From: Meiothermus sp. CFH 77666 | Lineage (GTDB): Bacteria > Deinococcota > Deinococci > Deinococcales > Thermaceae | Assembly (NCBI RefSeq): GCF_017497985.1 | Contig: NZ_JAGDFV010000015.1 | Location: 1-64,000, forward strand | Reading direction: 5' to 3' | DNA: 64,000 nt | Shown here: in pieces, positions 35,970 through 45,500 of the stretch | Layout: every line of letters starts with the position of its first letter | How positions within the stretch are numbered: the stretch's first letter is position 1 | Notes under the pieces: generated by a model | What the model saw: only the letters and a program-made list of their open reading frames with translations | The model's database searches: none | Told to the model about the DNA's origin: nothing | Position numbers and translations under genes: made by a program

Positions 35970-38714
35970 GTGGGACTGGTTGGGGCCTTCATCTCGGTAA
36001 TTGCCACGACCCTGCTGCTAGCAGCGCACGGTGGGCGCGAACGCTGGGGCATGACGCCATTCACCATGCTGGCCTCGGCTATGGGCCTGATTGCGCTGGT
36101 GAGTGCTTTTTTCATGGATGTGCTGGGCCTTTATTTTGGCCTGGTGTTCACCCTGCAGGTGGGGCTATTGCTTGTGGCGCTCGAGGGGGAAAAGCGCTGG
36201 AAAAGCACCCTAGGGGGCTTACTGCTGATCAGCGTGCTGGCGCTGGGCCTGCATAATCTGATGCGTTTCCTGGATGTGCCGGTCATGCAGGTGGCCCAGT
36301 CCATGAGCGTCGTCAACTTTCGCATTGCGGCGCAGGGGTTGGCCATGTTGTTGGGGGGAATGCTCGTCTGGTGGCTTTACCCCAGGCTGGCGGTGCGGAA
36401 CCGTATCCAGGCGCTGGTGGTAGTGCTGGCGCTCATCAACCTGCTCAACGTGGGCCTCCTGTTCCTGGTAGCCCGCGAGGGGCTGGGAGAGCTGGTTGCT
36501 AGCTTCCTCTTGCAAGCGGTGCTGATAGGGCCCTTGCTGGGGCTTTACCTCGAGTGGTCTCGTCGGCAGACGCACACCAGGCCCATCGAAACGGCCTACA
36601 CGGCGCTACTGAGTACCGTAGAAGCCCTGGCCCAGGGTTCTGAAGAGGAGCTCTGGCCCCGGCTGCTGGAGTCGGCGGTGCGGGTGGTGCCGGGTGCTCA
36701 GGCCGGTAGCATCCGGCTGCGCCAGGGTTCCGATTTTGTCTTTGTGGCCCAGCAGGGTTTTGGGGAGGGCATCCTGGGGGTACGGAGCAGCGAGCTAGAA
36801 ACCATGGCCTGGCACGGCAACCCGGCGGCCTGGCGGCAGGGCCAGCCCCGCATTGCCAACCACGCCGACATCCAGCGCATCCTGGCCGCGCACCAGGAGA
36901 ACGAACTACTGGCCCGGCAGCTCGATCAGGCCAGCGCTAATAAGGTCAGCCAAATTCGCTCCACCCTGTGTATGCCCATCCTGCTGGGGGGCGAGGTGGT
37001 GGCCGAGATCAACCTGGATGCCTTTCGGGACCGGGCTTTTAGCGAGCAGTCGGTGGAGGTAGCCCGCCAGTATGCCTTGCAGGTCACGGTGTTGCTGGCG
37101 GCCCACCGCCAGCAGGCCGAGCTCGAGGCCCGCATCCACGAGTTTGAAGTGATCGAGGCCCTGAGCGCGGCCTTGCGGGGTCTCAAGGGCACCGGCGAGA
37201 TTACCAAGCGCCTGGTGCGCGAGACCATTCGCCTGATGAACTCCGAGCATGCCGCCCTGCTTCTGATTGAACCCGACGGCCAGCACATGCGCTGTTATGC
37301 AGCGGCAGGCATTTTCCTGGAGATCAAGGATCAGCCGGTTCCTCAGGGCCAGGGATTTAGCTGGGCTGCAGTGGAAACTCGAGCGCCCATCTGGAGCCAG
37401 CAGGCCCACCTCGACAAGCGGGCTTTTGGGCGCTTCAAAACGCCCCGTCCACCCTTCTCGGAAATTGTGATGCCCCTGTTCAGCTCGAAAGGTCATCCCC
37501 TGGGGGTCTTAATCTCAGCCCGCAATGGTGCGGGCACCTTCAGCGACCGGGACATGCGCTTGATGCAGGTGATCAGCAACATCGCCGCCAATACCCTGGA
37601 GCGGGTGCGGGCCAATGAAAGCCTCGAGGCCGAGATTGCGGAAAAAACTGCCCTCCTGGAGCTTTCGCAAATGCTGGGCGGCAACGACGCTTCGTTGCTG
37701 CCTCTGGCCCTGGAGAAAATCCGCCAGATGGGGCACGCCGACTGTGTGGTTCTGGGTGTGCTCGAGAGCGAGGTTTTCCGTACCAGGGCCGTTGCCGGAG
37801 ATGTGCGTCCGGGCTTGGCAAGGTTGCTTGAAAAGCACCTGCTCCTCAACCACCCGGTGGTACAGCAAATGGCCTCAGGCCAGCCTTTTCAGTGCGGTCA
37901 GACTGCATCTCGGCCAGAACTCCAGGCCCTTGCGGTGGACGGAGTTCACGGGCTGTACATGATCGGCGTGGTGAACGAAACGGAGCTTCGGGCCGGGATG
38001 GTACTACTCCGCTATGAGCCCAGCCAGGGCTGGAACGACCCAGAAAACCGTTTGCTGGAAGGGGCGGCACAAATCCTGGGGGCCCTGCTCTTGCGGCTGG
38101 AGCACACCCGGCAGCTCGAGGCCGCCTACGAAGGAGCCTTGCGGGCCATCGGTCTGGCCCTCGAGGCCCGCGACCGCGAGACCGCCGGCCACACCGACCG
38201 GGTGGCGGCCCTGGCCGAACAGCTAGGACGCGCCCTGGGCATGAGCGAGACCGAGTTGCGCGATTTGCGCTGGGGAGCCTATCTGCACGATGTGGGCAAG
38301 CTCACCATCCCCGATGCCATCCTGCTGAAGCCGGGCAAGCTCACCCCGGAAGAGTTCAGTACCATGAAAACCCACGCCCCTCTGGGCGATGACCTGGTGC
38401 GCAACCTGCCTTTTGTACCACCGGCGGCCCGCCAGATAGTGCGCCACCACCACGAGCGCTGGGATGGCCGCGGCTACCCGGATGGCCTGGCAGCTGAAAA
38501 TATTCCCCTATCGGCCCGCATTTTTGCCATCTGCGATGTGTTCGATGCGCTCTGTTCGGAGCGGCCTTACAAGGCCGCCATGCCTCCGGAAATGGCAGCC
38601 CAGGAGCTATGGCGCAGCGTTCATGGCGGCCACCTCGATCGTCGCCTGGTGGAGGTATTCCTCAGAACCCAGGGGCTGGAGGAGGCCATGCGGGTCTCCC
38701 AGGCTGCCGACTAA
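35970..38714 (+). CDS. membrane GAF-GAF-HD-GYP signalling protein (probable cyclic-di-GMP phosphodiesterase)
   Basis: Protein of 914 residues. Residues 1 to about 200 contain about seven hydrophobic helices; GAF domains follow at about 225-380 and 395-550, and a third, weaker GAF-like region at about 560-700. The C-terminal HD-GYP domain (about 715-910) has GHTDRVAALAEQLG, YLHDVGKLTIPD, HHERWDGRGYPDGL and FDALCSERPYK, all catalytic residues present, so it should hydrolyse cyclic-di-GMP. The GTG start is the only candidate; the N-terminus is therefore less certain than the rest. Confidence 0.85.
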   Translation: MGLVGAFISVIATTLLLAAHGGRERWGMTPFTMLASAMGLIALVSAFFMDVLGLYFGLVFTLQVGLLLVALEGEKRWKSTLGGLLLISVLALGLHNLMRFLDVPVMQVAQSMSVVNFRIAAQGLAMLLGGMLVWWLYPRLAVRNRIQALVVVLALINLLNVGLLFLVAREGLGELVASFLLQAVLIGPLLGLYLEWSRRQTHTRPIETAYTALLSTVEALAQGSEEELWPRLLESAVRVVPGAQAGSIRLRQGSDFVFVAQQGFGEGILGVRSSELETMAWHGNPAAWRQGQPRIANHADIQRILAAHQENELLARQLDQASANKVSQIRSTLCMPILLGGEVVAEINLDAFRDRAFSEQSVEVARQYALQVTVLLAAHRQQAELEARIHEFEVIEALSAALRGLKGTGEITKRLVRETIRLMNSEHAALLLIEPDGQHMRCYAAAGIFLEIKDQPVPQGQGFSWAAVETRAPIWSQQAHLDKRAFGRFKTPRPPFSEIVMPLFSSKGHPLGVLISARNGAGTFSDRDMRLMQVISNIAANTLERVRANESLEAEIAEKTALLELSQMLGGNDASLLPLALEKIRQMGHADCVVLGVLESEVFRTRAVAGDVRPGLARLLEKHLLLNHPVVQQMASGQPFQCGQTASRPELQALAVDGVHGLYMIGVVNETELRAGMVLLRYEPSQGWNDPENRLLEGAAQILGALLLRLEHTRQLEAAYEGALRAIGLALEARDRETAGHTDRVAALAEQLGRALGMSETELRDLRWGAYLHDVGKLTIPDAILLKPGKLTPEEFSTMKTHAPLGDDLVRNLPFVPPAARQIVRHHHERWDGRGYPDGLAAENIPLSARIFAICDVFDALCSERPYKAAMPPEMAAQELWRSVHGGHLDRRLVEVFLRTQGLEEAMRVSQAAD

Positions 38715-38774
38715 TGAGAGGAGGGTGCGCCCAGCGTTCGCTCCACACGGCCTTTTGCGCTATGATGGGGGTCA

Positions 38775-39494
38775 ATGGTCGAATTTTCACGAGATTTGTT
38801 GGGTCTGGAGCAGCGTATCGTCATGGTGACGGGGGCCGGGCGGGGGTTTGGGCGTTCGGTGGCCCGCTCCTATGCCCGTAATGGGGCCACGGTCATCACC
38901 GTAGACCCCGATGTGGAAATGGCCACCGCGATTGCCTCCGAGGTTGAGCAGTTGGGGGCTACTGCCATTCCCATCCGGGGGGATATGTCGGTGGTGCTCG
39001 ACGTGATGAACACCTTCGAGAAAATCGAGGAGTTGTTCGGGATGCTCGACGGGATTGTGCATGTTACCAGCGCCGAGAGCAAAACCCCCTTTGTGGAGCT
39101 TTTGGAGGGGGAGTGGTACGACCTGCTCAACGCCGACGTGAAGTCCAGCCTCTACGTGTTGCAGCAGGGCCTGCGCTACCTGAGCGGCGGGGGCTTCGTG
39201 ACCCTGGTACTGCCCCCCTTGCAACGTGAGCAGCCCCATGTCGCAGCGATTCGCGGGGCGGTGGCCGGCTTGATTGAAGGGGCCACCCGCATCTTCCCCA
39301 CCAACGTGCGGGTCAATGGAGTCATCCCCAGCCGCGATCCCGTCGGCGAGGAGCACGACCGACCCCTGGTTCGGGTAGCCGTGGCCCTGGGCTCGATGGT
39401 CTCGGAGGGGGTGCGGGGCCAGCTTTTGGAGGTTTTGCTGCCCGAGCCGCCGCACCAGCCGGAAATCTACGATTTGCTGAGGGAGCTACCGTGA
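38775..39494 (+). CDS. SDR-family protein lacking the catalytic Tyr-Lys
   Basis: Rossmann-fold protein of 239 residues. The cofactor loop TGAGRGFG is intact, but NNAG is replaced by VTSAES and the YxxxK active site by HVAAIRGAV (His and Arg in the expected places). It should bind a dinucleotide but not carry out the standard SDR reaction. TATGAT stands 8 nt before ATG 38775, close to leaderless. Function unknown. Confidence 0.82.
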   Translation: MVEFSRDLLGLEQRIVMVTGAGRGFGRSVARSYARNGATVITVDPDVEMATAIASEVEQLGATAIPIRGDMSVVLDVMNTFEKIEELFGMLDGIVHVTSAESKTPFVELLEGEWYDLLNADVKSSLYVLQQGLRYLSGGGFVTLVLPPLQREQPHVAAIRGAVAGLIEGATRIFPTNVRVNGVIPSRDPVGEEHDRPLVRVAVALGSMVSEGVRGQLLEVLLPEPPHQPEIYDLLRELP

Positions 39495-39573
39495 AAGGGT
39501 TCAGGGTTGGAGGTCTAAGATCAAGAGGTGTTCTTTGGCTCTTGACATGGGGCCCTCGACGCTCGACACAGCT

Positions 39574-40098
39574 ATGAACTGCCCGTTTTGTGGAAACCCC
39601 GATAGCCGCGTGCTGGATTCCCGTCCTTCCGACGAGGGATCGGTCATTCGCCGCCGCCGGGAGTGCCCTGCCTGCAAACGTCGCTTTACGACCTACGAGC
39701 GGGCCCAGGTAGAGCCCTTGCTGGTGATCAAACGTTCAGGGCGCAAAGAGACCTTTGACCCCAACAAACTGCTGCGCGGCCTGAGCCTGGCCGCCCAGAA
39801 GCGCCCCATTGACCCCGAGGTCTTGCAGGAGTTTGCCTTTGGTTTTGAGGACACCGTCAAGGAAATGGAGATTACCTCCGAGGAGATTGGGCTGCGCTCC
39901 CTGGCATTCTTGAAAGAACTGGATCCGGTGGCCTACATCCGCTTTGCCTCGGTTTACCGCGAGTTCGATAGCCTGGAAAACTTTATCGAGGAAGTGCGCA
40001 AGCTGGATCGTAAGCCTGGCAAGGGCAGAAAAACTCAAAAGATGGAAGAAGAGGACGAACTCAATCTGGCCGATGAAGCCAAACTGGGTACGGTTTGA
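39574..40098 (+). CDS. nrdR: ribonucleotide reductase repressor NrdR
   Basis: Protein of 174 residues: zinc ribbon MNCPFC...ECPAC (Cys3, 6, 31, 34) followed by an ATP-cone domain (VIKRSGRKETFDPNKLLRGL) that senses ATP/dATP. It represses nrd operons and sometimes others. It carries a charged C-terminal tail of about 25 residues beyond the usual end. ATG 39574 fits the family; two CCCTCGA-type heptamers lie just upstream. Confidence 0.96.
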   Translation: MNCPFCGNPDSRVLDSRPSDEGSVIRRRRECPACKRRFTTYERAQVEPLLVIKRSGRKETFDPNKLLRGLSLAAQKRPIDPEVLQEFAFGFEDTVKEMEITSEEIGLRSLAFLKELDPVAYIRFASVYREFDSLENFIEEVRKLDRKPGKGRKTQKMEEEDELNLADEAKLGTV

Positions 40099-40408
40099 AT
40101 GAACCATTGCGGGCACTTGTGCGAATACGGCGTCCTTTACAGACGTGGCCGCCCACGAAAACGAGAAGGGACAAGCGTGGGCCGGGCCCAGCCCACGGGT
40201 GCTAGGAGTTTACAGGCGGCCACTATTCTTTCCAGAACAAAGGATTCTTGATCCTGGATGGCTCGATTTTTATGAAGAGCGCTCTAACTGCAAACCGCCC
40301 TAACCTGTACGGGTACTACTTTCCCCCTGCCGATGGGATATGATTTGCGCTGTCTGTGCGGGGCCCACCCGCCACCGTATTCCACCAACAGGCCGGAGGA
40401 TGTTGAAA
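40099..40408. other. intergenic region
   Basis: 310 bp between nrdR and the reductase gene. It contains a GTGGGC...GCCCAC inverted repeat near 40.18 kb that could be a weak terminator for nrdR, and a TATGAT -10-like box near 40.34 kb about 70 bp before the reductase start. No coding frame is convincing. Confidence 0.4.
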
Positions 40409-41770
40409 ATGGCAAACCAGTTTGACGCAAACCGCCCCTTGCGGGTCGCAGTCATCGGTTCGGGGCCTTCAGGCATATATGCTGCGGAAGCCCTGATCAA
40501 GCAGAGCGAAACCCCTGTCTCGGTAGATGTGTTTGACCGACTCCCCACCCCCTATGGGCTGGTGCGCTACGGGGTGGCTCCCGACCACCAGACCATCAAG
40601 TCGGTGACCAGGGTGATGCAGAAGGTGTTGCAAGACCCCCGGGTGCGCTTTTGGGGCAATGTCGAGTTTGGCCGCGACCTGACCCTGGCCGACCTGCGCC
40701 GGCACTACGATGCGGTGGTGTATACGGTGGGGGCCTCGAGCGACCGTCATCTGGGCATCCCCGGCGAAGACCTGCCGGGGAGCCTCTCGGCTACCGAGTT
40801 TGTGGCCTGGTACAACGGCCACCCCGACTACAAGCACCTGCCCATCCGCCTCGATGTGCGCGGGGTGGCGGTGGTGGGGATGGGGAATGTGGCGGTGGAC
40901 GTTGCCCGCATCCTGGCCAAGTCGGCAGACGAACTGCGAACCACCGACATCGCCGACCACGCCCTGAGCGTGCTGGCTGAGAGCCAGGTCACCGACATCT
41001 ACATGCTGGGCCGCCGGGGCCCGGCGCAGGCCAAGTTCACCACCAAAGAACTGCGCGAGCTGGGCGAGCTGCCGAGCGCGGATGTGGTGGTGAAGCCGGA
41101 GGAACTCGAGCTCGACGAAAAAAGCGCTGCCTCCATTGCGGACGAACCGGCCCTTCAGAAGAACCTGGAAATTCTGCGTGAGTTTGCGGCCAGGCCGCTT
41201 ACGGGCAAGCCGCGCCGGATACATATTCGCTTTTTGGTTTCGCCGGTGGCGATACTGGGCGAGGGCCGGGTGCAGAAGATTCGCCTGGAGAAGAACCGTC
41301 TGGACGAAAACCTGAACGCGGTGGGTACCGGGGTGTTCGAGGAGCTCGAGGTGGGGATGGTGCTGCGCTCGGTGGGCTACAAGGGCGTACCCCTGCCCGA
41401 GGTGCCCTTCGATAGCCGCAAGGGGGTTATCCCCAACCAGGCCGGGCGGGTGCTGCGCGAGGGCCAGGTGGCGGCAGGGGAGTACACGGCGGGCTGGATC
41501 AAGCGCGGCCCCAGTGGGGTGATTGGCACCAACAAAGCCTGTGCTACCGAGACGGTAAAACTGCTGCTGGAGGATGCCGCCCACCTGCCACTGGCCCCCG
41601 ACCCCGACCCCGAGGCCATCCCGCGGCTCCTGAGGGAGCGGGGGGTGCGGTATGTGACCCTCGAACACTGGCTGCGCCTGGACGCTCACGAAACCACCCT
41701 GGGGCAGGCCCAGGGCCGGCCACGGGTCAAGGTGACCAGTGTGGAGAAGATGCTCGAGGTGGTGAGCTGA
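40409..41770 (+). CDS. ferredoxin/adrenodoxin-type NADP+ reductase (FprA-like)
   Basis: FAD/NADP(H) enzyme of 453 residues: GSGPSGIYAAEAL binds FAD, the typical PTPYGLVRYGVAPDHQTIK follows, and VVGMGNVAVDVARILAKS binds NADPH. The late IKRGPSGVIGTNKACATETV segment is conserved in adrenodoxin reductase/FprA. It passes electrons between NADPH and a ferredoxin. GGAGG lies 9 nt before ATG 40409. Confidence 0.93.
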   Translation: MANQFDANRPLRVAVIGSGPSGIYAAEALIKQSETPVSVDVFDRLPTPYGLVRYGVAPDHQTIKSVTRVMQKVLQDPRVRFWGNVEFGRDLTLADLRRHYDAVVYTVGASSDRHLGIPGEDLPGSLSATEFVAWYNGHPDYKHLPIRLDVRGVAVVGMGNVAVDVARILAKSADELRTTDIADHALSVLAESQVTDIYMLGRRGPAQAKFTTKELRELGELPSADVVVKPEELELDEKSAASIADEPALQKNLEILREFAARPLTGKPRRIHIRFLVSPVAILGEGRVQKIRLEKNRLDENLNAVGTGVFEELEVGMVLRSVGYKGVPLPEVPFDSRKGVIPNQAGRVLREGQVAAGEYTAGWIKRGPSGVIGTNKACATETVKLLLEDAAHLPLAPDPDPEAIPRLLRERGVRYVTLEHWLRLDAHETTLGQAQGRPRVKVTSVEKMLEVVS

Positions 41771-41773
41771 GAG

Positions 41774-41808
41774 CCGATGGTCAATAGCCGATAGCTGATG
41801 GCCGATGG
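41774..41808. repeat. period-7 tandem repeat (YCGATRG type), second copy
   Basis: Heptamers CCGATGG, TCAATAG, CCGATAG, CTGATGG, CCGATGG, directly after the reductase stop. Same unit family as 27434-27468, about 14 kb away. Confidence 0.8.
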
Positions 41809-41850
41809 CCAGCTATTTGACTGAGGGCGGGGGATTTTGCTTGCGGGCCT

Positions 41851-42465
41851 TCATCGCTGGGGTCGGCTTGTCCAGCGGTAGGCGGTGGCCATGGCCCGGC
41901 GAAGGGTCATTGGGTCGGGTGGGTTGGCTAGCAGGCGCTCGAGCTCGGCCTCGGCAATGGCCTCGAGCGGCCTTGCAACCGGCTGCTCGCCCGCAAAGCG
42001 CATGGCCATCCCCTCGGCTTTCCAGCGGGGCCAGCCCTCGGGCTGGGCCAGGTGAAAGAGCTCGTGGCGCAGGGTGCGTTCCAGGGTTCCCCGCTCCAAA
42101 AGAACCCGCAAGCGTTGGGTATCAATCTGGTTTTGGCCCCGGTGGGCGGCGGCCAGCACAAACCACGGCAGCCCTGTCGAGGCCGTGTAGGACGCCAGGT
42201 TGGGGTGGATGACCACCCGAACCGTGGGCGGTAGTGCAAGGCCCCGCGATTGCAAGTTCTGCCGGGCTTTTTGCAAAACCCTGAACACCTCAGGCAGGTG
42301 AAGGGCGTCCGCACCCCCGGCGTACCGTACCACAAAGCCGGGGGCCTGGGCGGTCTGCCAGTTCTGCGCCAGGGCTGGGGTCAGGGCAGTCAACCAGACC
42401 AAGGTCAGCCACACCAGCAGCGGTGTGGAGGTGTGGGGGTGTGGGAGGGAGAGAAAAGCCTTCAT
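41851..42465 (-). CDS. exported gluzincin-type metallopeptidase (peptidase MA-like)
   Basis: Protein of 204 residues with a signal peptide (about 1-33, ending ALAQ) and the zinc motif H134-E-L-F-H138, followed by a possible third ligand E151 in KAEGMA. It should act in the periplasm or on the surface. ATG 42465 was chosen so that the signal peptide starts the protein; upstream in-frame codons give an unlikely N-terminus. It is the last member of the macroglobulin group. Substrate unknown. Confidence 0.75.
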   Translation of the reverse strand: MKAFLSLPHPHTSTPLLVWLTLVWLTALTPALAQNWQTAQAPGFVVRYAGGADALHLPEVFRVLQKARQNLQSRGLALPPTVRVVIHPNLASYTASTGLPWFVLAAAHRGQNQIDTQRLRVLLERGTLERTLRHELFHLAQPEGWPRWKAEGMAMRFAGEQPVARPLEAIAEAELERLLANPPDPMTLRRAMATAYRWTSRPQR

Positions 42466-42591
42466 TGAACCACTCTCGCCCCTTCCTGGGGTGAAGCTCG
42501 AGGCCCGGCAGGGCGCGAGCCTATCGCGTAGGGGTGGGTACAGCAGCACACTGCACAGGTCTCGTTTTGCGCTCGAGGCCCCCACGCCCCC

Positions 42592-45500
42592 CTACTCGCT
42601 CACCCGCACCTGCCGCGCCGTGCCCACCCCCCGCACCTCCGGCTCGTACATCATCCAGGCCAGGGTGGGCAGCGCGGTGAAGTTGCCGGGGGTCTCGGCC
42701 CGCAGGACGTAGGTAAACGTGACGGGGCCGCTCAGGTAGCTGAAGAAGAACTCCACCTGCCGATCGCGGATCTCCCGCCCATCAAACCAGTAGTTCCAGC
42801 CGTAGTAATCGTCGCCAAAGCGGGAGCGCACCCCAGCAATGCGGAACGAGTCGTCGTTCTCCACCACGGTCAGGCCCGCCGGGGTAGGCTCCTCCACCAC
42901 CACATACCGCACCGCTCCCTGCTCGGGCCGCACCGTCAGGGTCACGACCAGAAGCTCGCCCACCTTCAGCGGCCCACTGAGCGGGCTGCGGTCGTAAACG
43001 AAGCGCTCGGCCTTAGCGTCGTAGCGGGGGGTGAGCTTCTCGTAGGTGCGGGCCACCCGCAGGCCCCGGGACTCGGGTTGGAGGTATTCGCGTTCTTCAA
43101 AGTAACCCACACTGCCGCTCAGGTAGAGGCGGTTGTTGCTCGTAACCTGTACTTCGTTTGCGCCCACCCGCAAGCCTTCCAGGGCGAGTTCGGCGCCCCT
43201 GGCCGGAACCCGCAGGGTCTGGGTTTGTCCGTTGACCGAGACCTCTACCTCCTGCTCGCCGGGTTGCTCGCCGGAGGCTTTGGCCAGGGCGAGCGCGGCC
43301 ACCACGATGGCGGCGGTGTCCTTGGTGGAAATCCAGCCCGCCCCTTTGCGCTCCTGCAAGAGCCAGTTCACGATTTTGGGAATAGCCGGGTGGTTTGGGC
43401 GCAGTCTGGCCAGGGCTTCCAGACCGCGGGCGGTGGCCTCGAGGCGGTCGTCGTTCCAGGCGAAGCGCGGGGCCCGCACCTCCCAGTAAGCGGTGCGCTC
43501 GCGTTCGGTCAGCCTGCGCAGCAGGCCGTCCAGGGCCGCCTGGGCCAGGGCTGGGTCGCCGTTTTGGTGGTAGGTGAGCACGATCAGGGCGTGGCCGTAG
43601 GGGGTCAGGTCGGGGCGCTTGAGGAACTCTTGCAGGTAGCTGAAGTCGAGCTTGTCCTGCCGGAAGGCGGTGCGGGTCAGCCGGGGAAGGTTCGCCTGGA
43701 GGAGGCCCGGTCTGAAGCCCTGTCGCAGATAGCGGCTCCCGGCCAGGGCAAAGGCGTAGCCCGCGTAGGCCACTGCGTCGGCGGCGTAGGTGTCGGCATC
43801 GGGCCGGTTCAGGGTTTTGAGCAGGTACTGAAGGCCTCGCTGGATGGCCTCGGGCCGTATGGCGTAGCCGGCCTCCTGCGCCTGCAAAAGCCCGGTGAGC
43901 ACGTACGAGGTGATATAGAGCGAGGAGGCGTCGTTTTGCCAGAAGCCCCAGCCGCCGTCGTCGTGCTGGAAGTCGTAGAGGCGCTTCAGTCCGGCGGCCA
44001 CAAAGTCGTCGAGGTTGGCCGCAACCGCCTGGGGTAGCTCGGCCAGCGCCCCCGCTTGCTTGGCCAGCACGCTGGGCAGGAAGCGGCTCATGGTCTGCTC
44101 GGAGCAGCCGTAGGGATACCCGGCCAGATACCCAAGCGCCGGGGTAACGGCGGCGGCCAGCGAAGGGGTCAGGTAGAGCTTGCCCCGGGTTTGCGAGAGG
44201 TCGGTGCCCGCGGGCAGGGTGAACCTCCAGCTCTCACCCGATTGAGCGGCCCAGCCTAGCTCTTGCTTGAGCCCTTTGGGGAAGATGGAGAGCCGGGTGC
44301 GAAGGGCATCGGAAGCGGCGGGGGTGAGGGCCGAGGCTTGCAGGGTGGCGGTGCCGCTCTGGTCGGCCCGCACCCGATAGCCGGTAGTGGCCCGACCTCC
44401 GGCGGGGAGCTGGGCCAGGGTGGTGGGCGGGGTGAGCAGGCTCAGACCGGTGGCCTCGAGGCGCAGCTGGCCCGATTGGTTTTCTTCCAGGTTGTTCTGC
44501 CCGATGACCTTGAGGGTGGCCTCGTCTCCCCGCACCAGAAAGCGCGGGGTACTGAGCCGGGCAATCACCGGCAGGGTGGTGGTGACGGTCTGGGTGGCCT
44601 GCCCTACGGTATCGGAGAGCGAGATGGCCCTGGCGGTCAGGCGCCACTGGGTCAGGTTGTCGGGAAATCGGGCCTCGAGGGTGGCCTCGCCCTGTTCGTT
44701 GGTCTCCACACTGGGCAGCCACACGATGGTATCGCGGAAGTCCTCACGAAGCTTGGGCTCGGCCAGGGACTCCTTGGCCTGCCCGAAGACGGCCTTGTCC
44801 ATGGGGGCCCGGGCCGCCGTACTGGGGGCGGGGGCCACATTGCCAAAGTAGTAGCCCCCGGCGGTCTGGGTGCCGACCACGTTATTTTTCAGGGCCCAGA
44901 AGTAGCCGCGGATGTCCGGGGCTTTCTCGGGGCGCACCAGGTAGATGGCCTCGTCTACCAGCCCCACCGTCACCTGGCTTTTCACCGGGCGGCCCTGTGC
45001 GTCGGTCACCTTTAGCCGGTAGGTGGCGGTCTCGCCGGGCTTGTAGGTGGTCTGATCCGAGGCGATGGCTACATTCAGGAATTTCTCGCTGGGGGGTAGC
45101 AAGAAGCCCGCCACCTCGCTGTAGTACTCCCCCTGGCCCAGGATGGTGACCGAGAGGTAGCCGTTGGGGGCCATCTCGGGGCTGAGCTTGAGTTCGTAGG
45201 TAAAGGTGGAGCCCTGGAAGCGCACAATTTCGGGCCGGGCCAGGCGCTCTCCTTCCAGGTTTACCAGCGCCCAGCCGTCCGAAACCGGCGACTGCACCAC
45301 GAAGCGGGCGGTCTCACCCACCCTGTACTCGAGTTTGTCGGGGGTAATCTTCAGGCTCTTGTAGTCCCAGAACCAGTACGAGCCGTCCGAGACCCAGACC
45401 CAGTCCAGGGCCCGGGTGGCCCGCCCGGCCCCGTCGCGGGCCTCCACCTCCAGGGCGTACGAGCCTTGTTTGGGCAGTTTCAGGCGCACGGTGGCCTGGC

